NCBI GenBank assembly: GCA_023653785.1
Contig: JAMKCH010022268.1
Span: forward strand, 1-64,000
Source: Ophioderma brevispina
Taxonomy: Eukaryota > Echinodermata > Ophiuroidea > Amphilepidida > Ophiodermatidae
Direction: 5' to 3'
Length of the DNA stretch: 64,000 bases
The position numbers were made by a program, and so were the translations under genes. The stretch's first letter is position 1; every line of letters begins with the position of its first letter. This document shows, in pieces, positions 10,215 through 20,985 of this stretch. A model generated the notes under the pieces. It saw nothing but the letters and a program-made list of their open reading frames with translations, did not search any database and was not told where the DNA came from.

Positions 10215-10420
10215 GAGGGGGCGATAAGGTACTCGTGGCGCAGTAGGTCTTCCCTCGCTTCGCCCCACCGTGGTCCCAGGTTCGACCACTCGGTAGGGCC
10301 CTGCGTTCCTATGCGTTTTGGTTTCAGTTCATACTCGCCTTCGCCGGTTTACTCCGGTTCTCCTGCTTCTAATAAATGGGCTTTCTTCCCTAATGATAAT
10401 TTAAATTGAATTGAAATTCA
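10215..10420 (+). mobile_element. tRNA-derived SINE, second family
   Basis: The plus strand shows GTGGCGCAGTAGG (box A) and CCAGGTTCGACC (box B) about 35 bp apart, followed by a non-tRNA body and AATAAATGGGC.. tail sequence. This head differs from the GGCACATGTGGTCCAGTGG family. Confidence 0.5.
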
Positions 10421-11150
10421 AAGTCCTTCCTGGACACTTAACATGACGAGATGTGTTGATGTGTCGTCTATACTTAATATCTCCTCCGCCTCCTATATTG
10501 GCCATGGGATCAAAGGAAATTTTTTCATTTTGAGTACATAACTTCTCAGAATAGTAAACAATTTTCCCATATGAAATAATAATTAAATATTATAAGTACC
10601 ATTTATTGGGTATTACAATTGTAAAGGTTGCACATTTTAATGAAATGATAAAATGCCATCTTCAATTTCCTTTGCTGACTATCAGTGACAAGGGACATTT
10701 CATCTATGCTGCCATTGACTCAACAAATAGTGGCGTTCTTGATAAGTAAATCCACCTGGTTATTCAGCGGACAAAGCCCTTCGATTCCTCCCCTTTGTTT
10801 TAATTTGGAACTGCAGAGCATTTTTTACTGTCCATGCCAGCTGAAAATATGTCAGGGCTTAAATAGACTCGTTATCCGCCGCCCAGTTTGGAGGGTATAC
10901 GAGTTTCACATAGAAAGTCCCACGTACGACAAAGGAGGTATGGCACATTGATTCCGGTCAAGCCCTGGATGATGTTGTTAAGAGCACAGGACCGGAATCA
11001 ATTGCAAACTTGGGACCCCACTATTATAAAATGTCTACCCAGTTTGGATGACTGGCCTCGTTTGTGATTAAAATAAAACGTGTGAGGTTCTACTGTGAGT
11101 ACAATAATTTTGACTGTATATTTTCATCAATTTATTGAAAAAAGAAACCA
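10421..11150. other. no gene; one short perfect inverted repeat
   Basis: TTGATTCCGGTC at 10948-10959 pairs perfectly with GACCGGAATCAA at 10990-11001 around a 30-bp spacer. No other structure was recognised. Confidence 0.45.
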
Positions 11151-11159
11151 ATTGTGAAC

Positions 11160-11820
11160 AAAAACAGAAAGAAGATCATTCATTGTTGGTATCATGTTTC
11201 TTGGTAAGCTGTGACCTGACATCTTTTTGCAGAACCAAGGTCCAGACCTGATTGCTGGACCTCATTTGTATTCAATTTACCACCATGTATTATACAAATA
11301 CAACAGAAAAGGGGTCTATGCTAACACAGGTAATTGAATAGAAATGGGGTTACGCGGCATGTTACTGTAAGTTAAGTTTGGTTTTTGCACAAAGCATGTT
11401 GGTCAGCCGTCTGGAACAACTTTCGTTCATGATTTTTTGTTCATCTATCTTTGTTTCCTTTTCGGAAAATGATGAATATGCGGTCAAAGTTATTGAACGC
11501 CAGTAGAAGCCTAAGGGTTTATTTATTCGTTAAAGATACAAGTATCTTGTGCTTGCGTCATGAAAAAATAGCTCAATCTTAATCGGTGATGAGCACTGAA
11601 ATCTGTTTTTCAGCGACTGGGTAATAACAATGGCTCATGTACTTCCAGATTAAAAGTTTTTTTTTATCCTCTGCATACCGAGCGGATTTACTGCATTTCA
11701 ACAGTGCTATTATTATCTCGAGTCAATGCAGCATGGGTACATCTACAGGTCACTGATATTTAGGAAACGAAATTGTGATGCATGTATTTATTTTCATCAA
11801 ATGTGCACTTTGTGCACTTG
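11160..11820 (+). repeat. dispersed repeat F, copy 1
   Basis: It shares an ordered series of blocks with 24175-24650: GGTAAGC.xTGACCT, then TTTGTGCAGAA-like, CTCATTTGTATTCAATTTACC, TAACAATGGCTC, and GGTCACTGATATT ahead of AAATGTGCA. The copies are well diverged. Family not identified. Confidence 0.6.
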
Positions 11821-12261
11821 ACATACCCCATAGTATTGAAAGGTATAATTAACAATAATATACTGTCACAGAGATCAGTTAACTTCGCCGATATGCGTAA
11901 CCACTGTCCTTATGCACGCTACTTTCTCTCTTTGATCCCATGGATAATATTGCGATTAAGCCCTTTCATGATCCATACGAATCTCACCACGGTCATTTAA
12001 GTGTTAAATGTAATTATTATTATTTCTGAAACTGTACCTTCAGAGGCTCGTATACCTACCCATGTCAACACAAAGGGCTCGAAATCCAGATAAATATGTC
12101 CTGGAGCAAGTATCGCCGATCATATGAACATCGTCAAAGATCCTCGCACTCTAAAAAGGGAAAATAATTAGAAAATACATTAAATTGGTACGTTGAATTT
12201 TGTGTTACAAATTAGTAATGGCCGTATCACGCAAGTGTACCCCGGACAATCAATTAAATAT
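11821..12261. other. no recognisable feature
   Basis: AT-rich, with no ORF or repeat that I can support. Confidence 0.4.
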
Positions 12262-12417
12262 AACAATCGATACGAACTCTGGATAACAATCTGGATACGA
12301 ACTCTGGATAACAATCTGGATACGAACTCTGGATAACAATCTGGATACGAACTCTGGATAACAATCTGGATACGAACTCTGGATAACAATCTGGATACCA
12401 ACTCTGGTATAAAATTG
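12262..12417 (+). repeat. 25-bp minisatellite, array 1
   Basis: About six near-perfect units alternate GGATAACAATCT (12 bp) and GGATACGAACTCT (13 bp). Minus-strand ORFs over it only translate the repeat. A longer array of the same motifs is at 13532-14140. Confidence 0.9.
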
Positions 12418-12558
12418 GATTCTTAAAGTCCAATACCCAAATTTATGGCAAGCAATGAGTTGAAAAAAATATTGGGCGAGACGCGTCGAGCCCAATATTT
12501 TTGCAACTCATAATCAATCCATAAATTGCGTAATGGGCGAAAACAGAATCCAATTTTA
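12410..12558. mobile_element. hairpin MITE ending TAAAATTGGATTC
   Basis: Arms of about 70 bp pair almost end to end: TAAAATTGGATTC on the left and GAATCCAATTTTA on the right, meeting at the central palindrome ATATTGGGC.GAGACGCGTCGA.GCCCAATAT near 12466-12500. It abuts the minisatellite. No coding capacity. Confidence 0.75.
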
Positions 12559-13531
12559 TCATTATTATGTTTTGAAATCTTTCGTCCTATATTACTATAC
12601 ACATTCATTTTTAAATGTAGTTTGGCCAGTTCATGACATCATGGACTTGGTCTTGGGCAATGACATGTCAAAAATAACAATCCCCTGTACCCCTTCAGAG
12701 ATGACGATTTATCGCCGATCTGATGTGTTTTTAGAATTCCAAGTTTGTTAATTATCTCCGTCTTCGTTTGCGGAACGTCCACAAAATTGTTCAACTTCAA
12801 GAATCTTCGCGAGTTGCTCTTGCCTACAATTACAGAGACCTCGAAGTACAAGCATGACAAGTTCAATGTACCATGCCATGTGCCATGGCCATGCTACTGT
12901 ACTGACCTGGATCAAGCGATTACCGTTAACTGACCTGAAAATCTTTACCCCCAACAGCGGTACTTCTTTTTCCGGTGTGGGCCTATCCAACATTATTCTT
13001 TAAATCAATCTCGAGGCCCGCAATCTATTTCACCAGCAAAAAAATTACTCTCTCCCTAGGTAAATAAAACAAACGCGTCCTTGACAATGTTGACATGATC
13101 AATGCAAAATTGACCATGACATGCCGGAATTCATGGGCACCGCTAACTACGCTTCTTCCGTGGTAACATAATTAACCTGAATCCTTGGCCCTCACGCGGC
13201 ATTTAGTTTTGCCCTATTATTGTTCTTCGACGGACATGGCGGCCATCAGGGTTACTATACAAGATGGGTTTAACCTAGTGGGTTCGTGTGCGCCATGCGG
13301 CTTAAATGCTGTCTCTTACCAGGGTGCACAGACTTAAACTGCATTAGGAATGCGTTCTGTTTAATCTGAAAGTTAAGGGGAATTGATCCAAATGTTTTGG
13401 GAAGTATTTGGGACATACCAAAGTTTTCGATAGAGTGTAATTTTTAATTGATGAACGTGAGTTTTTATTGGGTTTCCAGCAGGTGTATAGTAATACAGGA
13501 CGGAAGATTCTTAAAACATAATCATGGAGAA
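12559..13531. other. no recognisable gene
   Basis: Contains CCATGCCATGTGCCATGGCC around 12870 and scattered short ORFs, none with a domain. Confidence 0.4.
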
Positions 13532-14140
13532 CATCTGGATTCCAACTCTGATACAGTCTGGATACCCGCTCTGATACAATCTGGATACTAACTCTGGATA
13601 CAATCTGGATACTAACTCTGGATACAATCTTGATCCTAACTCTGGATACGAACTCTGGATACGAACTCTGGATAACCACTCTGGATACCAACTCTGGATA
13701 ACAATCTGGAAACCAATCTGGATAACAATCTGGATACCAACGCGGATAACAATCTGGATACCACTCTGGATAACAATCTGGATACAAACTCTGGATACAA
13801 TATGGATACCAAACATTCTTGATAAATCTGGATCCGACTCTGGAGACAATCTGGATACGAACTTTGGATACAATCCGGGTACTAACTCTGGATACAATCC
13901 GGGTACGATCTGGATAACAATCTGCCATCTGGATACGACTCTGGATCAATCTGGATACTAACTCGTGATACAATCTGGATCGACTCTTGATACGAACTCT
14001 GGATACGAACTCTGGATACGAACTCTGGATACGAACTCTGGATACGAACTCTGGATACGAACTCTGGATACGAACTCTGGATACAATCTGTATGCGAGCT
14101 CTGTATACAATCTGGTACAACTCGGATGAATCTGGATATG
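13532..14140 (+). repeat. GGATAC minisatellite, array 2
   Basis: About 600 bp of GGATACGAACTCT, GGATACAATCT, GGATAACAATCT and variants. The unit order is irregular at the left and becomes homogeneous (seven GGATACGAACTCT units in a row) at about 13990-14080. The minus-strand 'proteins' rich in VSRVRIQ and SSYPE are translations of this repeat, not genes. Confidence 0.9.
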
Positions 14141-14409
14141 TTAACATTGTGAAGCACTAGCTGTCTTCCATGAAAACCCGCGGTATCTATAAGTATTCAT
14201 TGGATACGTGTCAAAAAAAGTTTATGCTATTTTAAAAAACAATTATCTGCAAAAATGCTCATTAAAGCAATACCGGCACATTTTTTGGAAAAGCGCAGCC
14301 GCCCCCAATTGTCCAGATATTTTGAGATTTTTGTAGCAGTGCCATCATTTGCAATTGGCTAGTAAACTATACTTATGATGGTAGAGCTCGATATCCTCAT
14401 GTGTCGCAA
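14141..14409. other. no recognisable feature
   Basis: AT-rich spacer. Confidence 0.4.
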
Positions 14410-14515
14410 AAGAAGTACGTTTTGTAATTAGAATAATTAATATCGGAGATCTCCGATAATAATTCACTGGCTGATATATAGCCAGTACGTCTAATTGCAT
14501 TGTTTTCACGTTCGG
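14410..14515. repeat. palindromic block
   Basis: TATCGGAGATCTCCGATA (14441-14458) is a perfect palindrome. CTGGCTGATATATAGCCAG follows as a second hairpin. Outer arms ACGTTTTGTAATTAGA and TCTAATTGCATTGTTTTCACGT are roughly inverted. Possibly a small decayed hairpin element. Confidence 0.55.
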
Positions 14516-14758
14516 GAAGTGGCACTCTTGCCTACTCCTTTTCCGTTTCTTTCCTTTTTGTATTTTTCTTCGCGTGTTCGTTTTTATTTTAGTGTTTTTT
14601 TTTTCCCTAAAATCAAATCAAAATGGGCAAATTCAGGGTTGGTCGGCCCGTAAAACATCTTTTTCTGTCGCCTAAAGCAAAAAATGGGCGATGTTTTTTT
14701 TGTTTTGTTTCGGCGCCGAAAACAATTTGCCTATGGTTAGTAAAAACCAAAGTACATA

Positions 14759-15048
14759 CAGGGGGGGGGGTGGTTCTCAAAAAAATTACACCCTAACTAT
14801 TTAGGACCCTAACTTCAAAAGTGAGTATCACATTTGATCAATTAAAAGAATCTTAAACCACGTGTGTGTGTATCTGTTACATAATCGCTTATTTCTTCAA
14901 AACTACTGAAACCGAATTGAGTGATGTATACATCAAAATGTTAAAAGTATTCGTGGTTTAAGATTCAGTTTAAATTTCTCAAATGTGATACTCACTTTTG
15001 AAGTTATGGTCGCCTATAGTTAGGGTGTAATTCTTTCTGAGACACCTG
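14759..15048. mobile_element. TA-flanked hairpin MITE, ~290 bp
   Basis: TA at 14757-14758 and 15049-15050. The left end is CAGG with a G-run expansion, then TGGTTCTCAAAAAAATTACA; the right end is TGTAATTCTTTCTGAGACACCTG. Inner arms pair over about 90 bp (AAAAGTGAGTATCACATTTG with CAAATGTGATACTCACTTTT, and CTTAAACCACG with CGTGGTTTAAG). Probably a non-autonomous mariner-type element. Confidence 0.8.
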
Positions 15049-15231
15049 TACACATATTGGGTTGTCCATTTTTGATGAAGGCTGCGAATAACCAATATGG
15101 AAATGTTAGAATACTAACTGTTAATAAAAGAACCAGTAAACCTATCGGGGTGTCAATTGTTAGTAAAGGGACTGCGAAATAAATTATTGGGCCAACAGAC
15201 ATTCGCCCACATTCGCACGCGGATAACCCCT

Positions 15232-15298
15232 ATACACACACACGCGCGCGCGCAACGCACGCACATGCACATACACCCCCCCCCCCCACACCACACAC
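15232..15298 (+). repeat. CA/CG/C low-complexity tract
   Basis: ACACACACACGCGCGCGCG followed by mixed CACG units and a run of C. Confidence 0.85.
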
Positions 15299-15328
15299 TG
15301 GTATCAAAAGAATAGAGCCACGAAAGCA

Positions 15329-15677
15329 GGCCCGTAGCCAGGATTTTATTAGGGGGATGCGGATTTGCCAGAAGTCGACCTTTCGCGAGGGGGCACAGAT
15401 TTTTGAATGTACAGACCCGTGTATTGTACCGACAAACCATTTTTTTGGCTCGCTGCGGTCGCCGGTTGGGTGGGGACGGTACAGCAGCGTCGCCAATACA
15501 ATATAGTATTAATGCAGTAGGCCTAATATTGACCTGTGGTTATGACCAGGAGTCATATATTCATATTCATGTCAATCCACACCTTAAAAAACAACAGCTT
15601 TTAAGCAAGTGGCAAACTTCAGTATGGAAATGATAAAGCGGCCCCCCCCCCCCGCCCCCCCGGCTACGTTTCTGGTC
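15329..15677. mobile_element. putative MITE with GGCCCGTAGCCAGGA termini
   Basis: GGCCCGTAGCCAGGAT at the left, followed by TTTATTAGGGGGATGCGGA, opposes a C-run and CCGGCTACGTTTCTGG at the right. The inverted pairing is imperfect but the arrangement (CGTAGCCAGGA plus G-run at one end, C-run plus GGCTACG at the other) is typical of a terminal-repeat element. No ORF. Confidence 0.5.
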
Positions 15678-16689
15678 CGAAAAACTTTAGGATACCATAT
15701 AAATTTTTCACTTACTTCACATGTTTTACGATTCTCAGATCTTGTGCAATATACCGCTCACAATACAAACCTATGAAGATAAAGTTTCATGATTATAAAA
15801 TTAGCAGCATCGCTTATGGAACTATATAAGTGTAATCATTTTTATTTTTATATCGAATTAAGAAGCATTTACTGGATGGGGCTAATACTTATGATAACAA
15901 AAGGAGAACCCTAATTAATGATCCTTATCTGGGCTTCTATCAAGGTAGCCTATCTCCACGAAAACAAACTCAACTAAAAATGTCATTATTGGAGTTAGCA
16001 AAGCTTATATCGGGATCCTTAGGTCTCTTATCTTCAGATAAGGAAGCCTAATCTCAAAATAACAAAGCTGTGCCCCAAATAACCGGCCTTATCTGTCCAG
16101 GCTGTCGACTGTCCAGATGTTTAACAACTTCATCCAGACACCAACTACCGGGTAATTGGGCAGGCCGAGCTGTACACAGTCTCAGCTTCTCCAAAAAAAC
16201 CAGCTGGAGGTCGGACATCTAGTTCAATACCAAGTCTTGTTTACTTGTCACCCTTGTGTTGTTTTTTTGTGTACCGGTCTATTCATTTTGGTGATGGGCG
16301 TTTATGATTTTGATGTTCTGCTGCACTGGATGTGCCGTCTGCACACGTGGCGTGATACCAATTCATTGGTCTACCAAGAATTTACGTAGACCCAGAGATA
16401 GAGGTAGAGATAACTGGCAAAACAAAGCTGAACCCAAAACGGCACACTATTTGAAGGTAGGTATTTACCGGAATAAGCCCTTTAACCTCGCAATAAATGC
16501 AAAATGATAACACCTGACCCTTCGACAGCGGGCGTATTTATAGATCAATAGTGGAAAATAGACTATTTTAGGTAAGGTAAATCAGCAAACAAATTAATAA
16601 GCAAACTATTATAGCTTTGGCACCATTGTACGACGGGCTTTGAACGGATGACAATCTAACCACGATCCCGTGTTCTAACCACTGTTGTG
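15678..16689. other. no recognisable feature
   Basis: AT-rich sequence with short ORFs lacking any domain. Confidence 0.4.
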
Positions 16690-17000
16690 CCGAAACACTC
16701 GGGTGCTGAAATACCCGAGTGCCGAACTTCCCTCCTCTCGGAACTGCCGTAGTACCCGGGCGTTCGGCAGAGTTGAGGGATGAAAATAACGGCTGATGAT
16801 GTGTATTGCACGTTTTCAGGCATTATCATGATGTAATGGGGGGACAATTAATGAAACTCATTAAAAACAGGCTGTTTGCATTTGGAACAAACATGTTGTA
16901 ATAGTATACTGATCCCCTTTTGTTTAAAGCCAACCCTATACGATGAGTTCCCGCGTTCGTTTAACCAAGGTAGCAATGTATACGCTATATGCATTTGTGA
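16690..17000 (+). repeat. TTTCGGC-type repeat, copy 1
   Basis: Ordered blocks CCGAACTTCCCTCCTCTCGG, GCATTATCATGATGTA and CCCGCGTTCGTTTAACCAAGG, then GTATACGCTATATGCATT, match 17700-18010 in the same order and orientation. The two are diverged, offset about 1 kb. Confidence 0.65.
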
Positions 17001-17039
17001 GCATTTTGCTCCCATTGTAAATGTCCCCCTATTGATTAG

Positions 17040-17155
17040 GGGGGGGCACACGTTTTTGGTTAGTGTTAGGGTTGGATGGAGTTATATAGGGTTAAGGTTA
17101 TGGTTGAGGATTAGGCTAAGTAGGGATTGTTTTAGGGGTAGGGTACGCTAGGGCC
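17040..17155 (+). repeat. GGTTAG-rich degenerate tract
   Basis: Irregular GTTAGGGTTGG, AGGGTTAAGGTTATGG, GGTAGGG. It recalls TTAGGG repeats but is too irregular to be telomeric. Confidence 0.5.
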
Positions 17156-17569
17156 TAAATTACATTATAAAGGATTAGACCTATGAGAATCTAATCGGGG
17201 GTTATAATTTTTCGACATCTGCATCAAATCCTCAAGTCTTCTTCCATCCTCAATTTCACACCCCCACATTGATCTATCATTGCTTTCTTGTCCTTACTCA
17301 AATCCCATCTCATTTTCACTCAGGGCATCCATGTCTTCACTCCCATTACAGCATCAATGGTGCATTCACAAATCTTGTCACTTCCCTTGCATCTGCAAAG
17401 GAAATCTTCTACCAAGTAAAACAACTCCACATTCTCTAAACTTCCACCCACCATACCCCAAATATCAGCAGTAAATCATACATCCAACAACCGCGCGTTG
17501 TAATAAGGATCCCTCTATGCCGAACTACTGGGCTTACCCATTGTGTTTCGGAGATGAATGACGTAGACC
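17156..17569. other. no recognisable feature
   Basis: C-rich plus strand with a short unrecognised ORF at 17280-17474. Confidence 0.4.
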
Positions 17570-17692
17570 GCAATTTTCGGCATGGATTCTTGCCGAAACA
17601 ACGGGCGTTTCGGCAGTCCCCCGCTCGTACGGCACGTCATCTGCGAAACACGGATGTTTCGGCATTAGGCCCGGTATTTCGGCGCCCAGAAC
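17570..17692. repeat. cluster of GCCGAAA/TTTCGGC hairpins
   Basis: TTGCCGAAACAACGGGCGTT followed by TCGGCA forms a hairpin, and CGAAACACGGATGTTTCGG is another. Further TTTCGGC motifs lie at both ends. A single weaker one, GCCGAAACACTCGGGTGCTG, is in copy 1 at about 16690. Confidence 0.6.
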
Positions 17693-17699
17693 ACGGCCT

Positions 17700-18010
17700 A
17701 CAATAAATACAATATTGTTGAGCCGAATCCCGGGTGGCCGAATTTCCCTCTTCTCGGAACTAGCGAGGCATACGGCAGAGGAAAAGGGAAGTGGAAATAG
17801 TGTATTTGTGGTAGGCATTATCACTAATATATGATTTTCTGGACCAGGTTTTGGCCATTTTAGAACAAAGCATAGTAGACGGGAATACGGATTTTTTTCT
17901 TTATAAAAGCAAAAAGCACACACAGAGATCATATGATTGAGGTCCCGCGTCCGTTTAGCAAGGTAGCCGATTCGGAAGTGAGGTATACGTGATATGCATT
18001 GGTATTAAAT
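17700..18010 (+). repeat. TTTCGGC-type repeat, copy 2
   Basis: CCGAATTTCCCTCTTCTCGG, GGCATTATCACTAATAT and CCCGCGTCCGTTTAGCAAGG, then GGTATACGTGATATGCATT, repeat the blocks of 16690-17000. Confidence 0.65.
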
Positions 18011-18617
18011 ACAGTTAAAAACTAAACTTTATTGCTTTACAATGTTTAACGCGTTTAGTTTCATATAGCCTTCCCATTAGTTTCTTTATTTATACAACGC
18101 TACTGTAGACCTGAATGCAAAGGGTAAATGCATGAAATAGATATTGCCAGAAGAAGAGGCGCTATGCGAAAAACAGTGGCCGAAAGCGAAAAACTTGATT
18201 GAATCGCAGCTCTATAGTTGCATGCAAAAATGTGAAATACAGATCCACAAGCTAAAGTGAATTACTATTCTGATCTTATTGAGATCGCCACAGAGGTTGT
18301 GAGCAGCAAACCTTCTCATCTGTCTGTGTTTTGTCAAGTTTTGTGTTGATTACTGTGATTAGTTGTGAACAGTTAAATGTCTATGGATTATTTACCCCAA
18401 GGCATCTACTGGACCAATTTCTGATTTTTATAACATTACTTATGAGTATTTATGGAATTATATTTGTAACCTTGCCAAGCTGGAACTTTGGATTTTCCTA
18501 CACAGTGAATACAGCCACCTTCATATTGATTTTTCTACCTTGGAAGTGACTTGCCTCATTAGCATACTGCTCTTCACTAAACAGGATGTGTCTTCAATTA
18601 TATGACCAGGATAACAA

Positions 18618-19130
18618 TTGCTATTCAACATGTATATAATGGCTGCACAGCAAGTGGTCTTCTTGGCTCTACTTATCTGCTCTGGATTAATCAACTTGTC
18701 TGATCATTTCATACCTAACTGTGAACTCAATAGTGTTTCTCTTCCTCACAAGTTTTATGTTTGTAAATATGGATGTGAAAATGGGAAGTTTTTGAAAAGT
18801 AGAATAATTTATTATGCAAACTCTAATGCCACATTTCAGATTGAAATATTGGCATGTGGTGACATTGAAAATAATCCTGGACCTGCAAAGACTGTTGAAA
18901 CAGAACCTGCACACCCATCTACTAGAAATGGTTCTACAACAAATAATCTCAAACCCATCAGCAAAACAGAACTTCTTCAATTGAATGATTATAAGCAACA
19001 TACAGCCCCTCACCTCCCATGTGAGCTTTGGAATCACCTTAAGAACTTGGGTATAAACAACCGCTGTCGAATACCTCGCAAGAAAAGAGGTGGACGTCAA
19101 AACTCAGAAGATTTAAAGACCTACATGAAA
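18618..19130 (+). pseudogene. N-terminal part of the LINE polyprotein with a 2A-like site
   Basis: The ORF opens with MLFNMYIMAAQQ and a hydrophobic stretch VVFLALLICSGLI (about residues 13-25) resembling a signal peptide; M8 is an alternative start. Residues 82-89 are DIENNPGP, the 2A consensus D-x-E-x-N-P-G-P, preceded by a glycine. At such sites the ribosome omits the Gly-Pro bond, so this would release an ~88-residue leader and a downstream protein beginning with proline. After it come LPCELWNHLKNLGINNRC, IPRKKRGGR and EDLKTYM, the usual basic lead-in of CR1/L2 ORF2. The frame shifts between about 19083 and 19139, and translation beyond that point in this frame (to 19247) is spurious. 2A motifs at this position are known for LINEs of sea urchin and other invertebrates. 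Confidence 0.75.
18861..18884 (+). other. 2A-like ribosome-skipping motif DIENNPGP
   Basis: The codons GAC ATT GAA AAT AAT CCT GGA CCT encode all six fixed positions of the D-x-E-x-N-P-G-P consensus. The upstream residues QIEILACG supply the hydrophobic/glycine context usual before it. Activity is inferred. Confidence 0.8.
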
Positions 19131-20985
19131 CAACCAACTTGTCATATCATGCCTCTAAATCTGTTCCTTCTCTACATGTACCAAGGCCTACAGCTGATCT
19201 TGATAATAACAACACTGATGCTACTTCTGCTACCTTGTGTGTACTAAATGCTCGGTCTGTCCGCAACAAAACTCATGTTCTCTGTGATTATATTGTAGAT
19301 AATGATCTGGATGTTTTTGCGATCACTGAAAGCTGGTTGTCCAATTCAAATAAACACAAGAAAACTATTGGTGAGCTGTCGTTACCTGGTTATGATTTGT
19401 TTCATATTCCTCGTCCCAACAGGCGTGGTGGTGCAGTTGCTGTGATACATAAAAAATCAATAACCAGAAGTACCAGCTCCCAGTTCAAATACGCATCATT
19501 TGAAAACCTATGTTGTGATTTGACATTTACAGGAACATATTCTTTTTTCAAACTGATTGTTATATACAGGCCAACATACAGCAAGAAACATCGTGTTACA
19601 GCAAGTGTATTTCTCCAGGAATTTTCTGATTTTCTCAGCACGCTGTCGTCTGTGTCCAAGACTAAACTCTTGATAGTTGGTGACTTTAACTTTCACTTTG
19701 ACGACTCAAATGATAATGATACTGCACGATTGAAAGAATTGCTTGATATTTGTAATTTTCATCAATATGTAAACTCTCCAACTCACACCAGTGGACATAC
19801 TTTGGATTTAGTCATTGCTCGAGCTCCTGATAATCTGATTAACTATGTTAACGTAGACTGTTTAATGACTGATCATGTTTCCATTCTTTGTCAGCTGAAC
19901 CTTAGAAAACCACCTCCGTTGAGACAACAAATCTCCTACAGAAAACTTAAGGATATTGACCATGAGGGAATTTATGTGGACATAGAAAGATCTTTCTCAC
20001 ACATTGATTCATCAGCAGCTGATCTCACTGAAATTGTCAACCAATACAACACATCTCTGCGTAACATTCTGAATGATCATGCACCTTTGAAGACTCGTAC
20101 AATTACTATACGACCATCCAATCCCTGGTATTCCCCTGAAATCGATGAAGCAAAGAAACTAAGGAAAAGACTTGAACGTAAATGGAGGAAATCTAAATTG
20201 GAAGTGGATCGTCACATTTTTGTAACTCAGCGCCAAGTGGTATATAACATGATATATGAAGCCAAGGCATCATATTACAGAGACAAAATATCTAACTGTT
20301 GTGATCAGAAACAACTTTTTAAGATTGTTGAAAGTCTTTTGCATCAAAAAGGGAAAGCAAAACTTCCGTCTCACAAGTCCAAAGAACAATTGGCTGAAAA
20401 ATTCAACAATTTCTTTGTTTCTAAAATTGCAAAAATACGCAGTGACCTAGACTCTGAATCAACTGATGTTGATAATCTGAACACTACCACTTTGGACAGT
20501 GAACATAATATAACTTCCTATTTAGAAGTTTTTACTCCTGCATCTGAAGAGGAAATTTATAACATCATCGGTGCTTCACCGCCAAAGTCATACGATTCTG
20601 ACCCTATTCCTACCTGGCTGTTGAAAAAACATATTCACCTGCTTGTTCCACTTATCACACAGATTGCTAATCTTTCATTGGAATCTGCTGTTTTCCCATC
20701 CTGTTTCAAGACTGCTCTTGTTACACCTCTTCTGAAGAAGCCATCGCTTGACTCTGAAATTTTAAAGAACTACCGTCCTGTATCAAACTTGGCCTTCATC
20801 TCAAAAGTAATTGAAAAAGTTGTATCATCTCGGATTGCTCATCACCTCGCTTCTAACAACCTTTATGAATGCTTTCAATCAGCCTATAGGAAATACCATG
20901 GAACTGAAACAGCATTACTCTGTGTTCAGAATGACATTTTGCGCAGTATTGATCAGAAGCGTGGTGTGTATCTGGTTCTTCTCTG
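19083..20985 (+). pseudogene. LINE ORF2: APE endonuclease and N-terminal reverse transcriptase
   Basis: The endonuclease motifs appear in order: LNARSVRNK, then AITESWLS (the catalytic glutamate), RRGGAVAVI, IVIYRP, LLIVGDFNFHF, SGHTLDLVIAR and TDHVS. A linker with NPWYSPEIDEAKKLRKRLER follows, the common 'pW.....l...r....r..' segment. The reverse transcriptase begins with LLKKPSLD, KNYRPVSNLAFISKVIEKVV and ECFQSAYRKYHGTETAL. These identify a CR1/L2-type ORF2 that nicks target DNA and copies its RNA. The frame enters from the 18618 ORF by a shift at about 19.1 kb. It is lost at about 20.98 kb, where GTTCTTCTCTGCTGCC lacks some 8 bp expected for the LDLSAAF motif. Only the AAFDTIDH half of motif A survives, in the next frame. 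Confidence 0.85.

Noticed and set aside
13344..14157. Long minus-strand ORFs (up to 267 residues) rich in VSRVRIQ/YPEFVS
   Set aside because: They are translations of the GGATAC minisatellite in all open frames. No start context, splice signals or non-repeat domain.
17040..17155. Telomere-like GGTTAGGG words
   Set aside because: Too irregular and short; no TTAGGG array.
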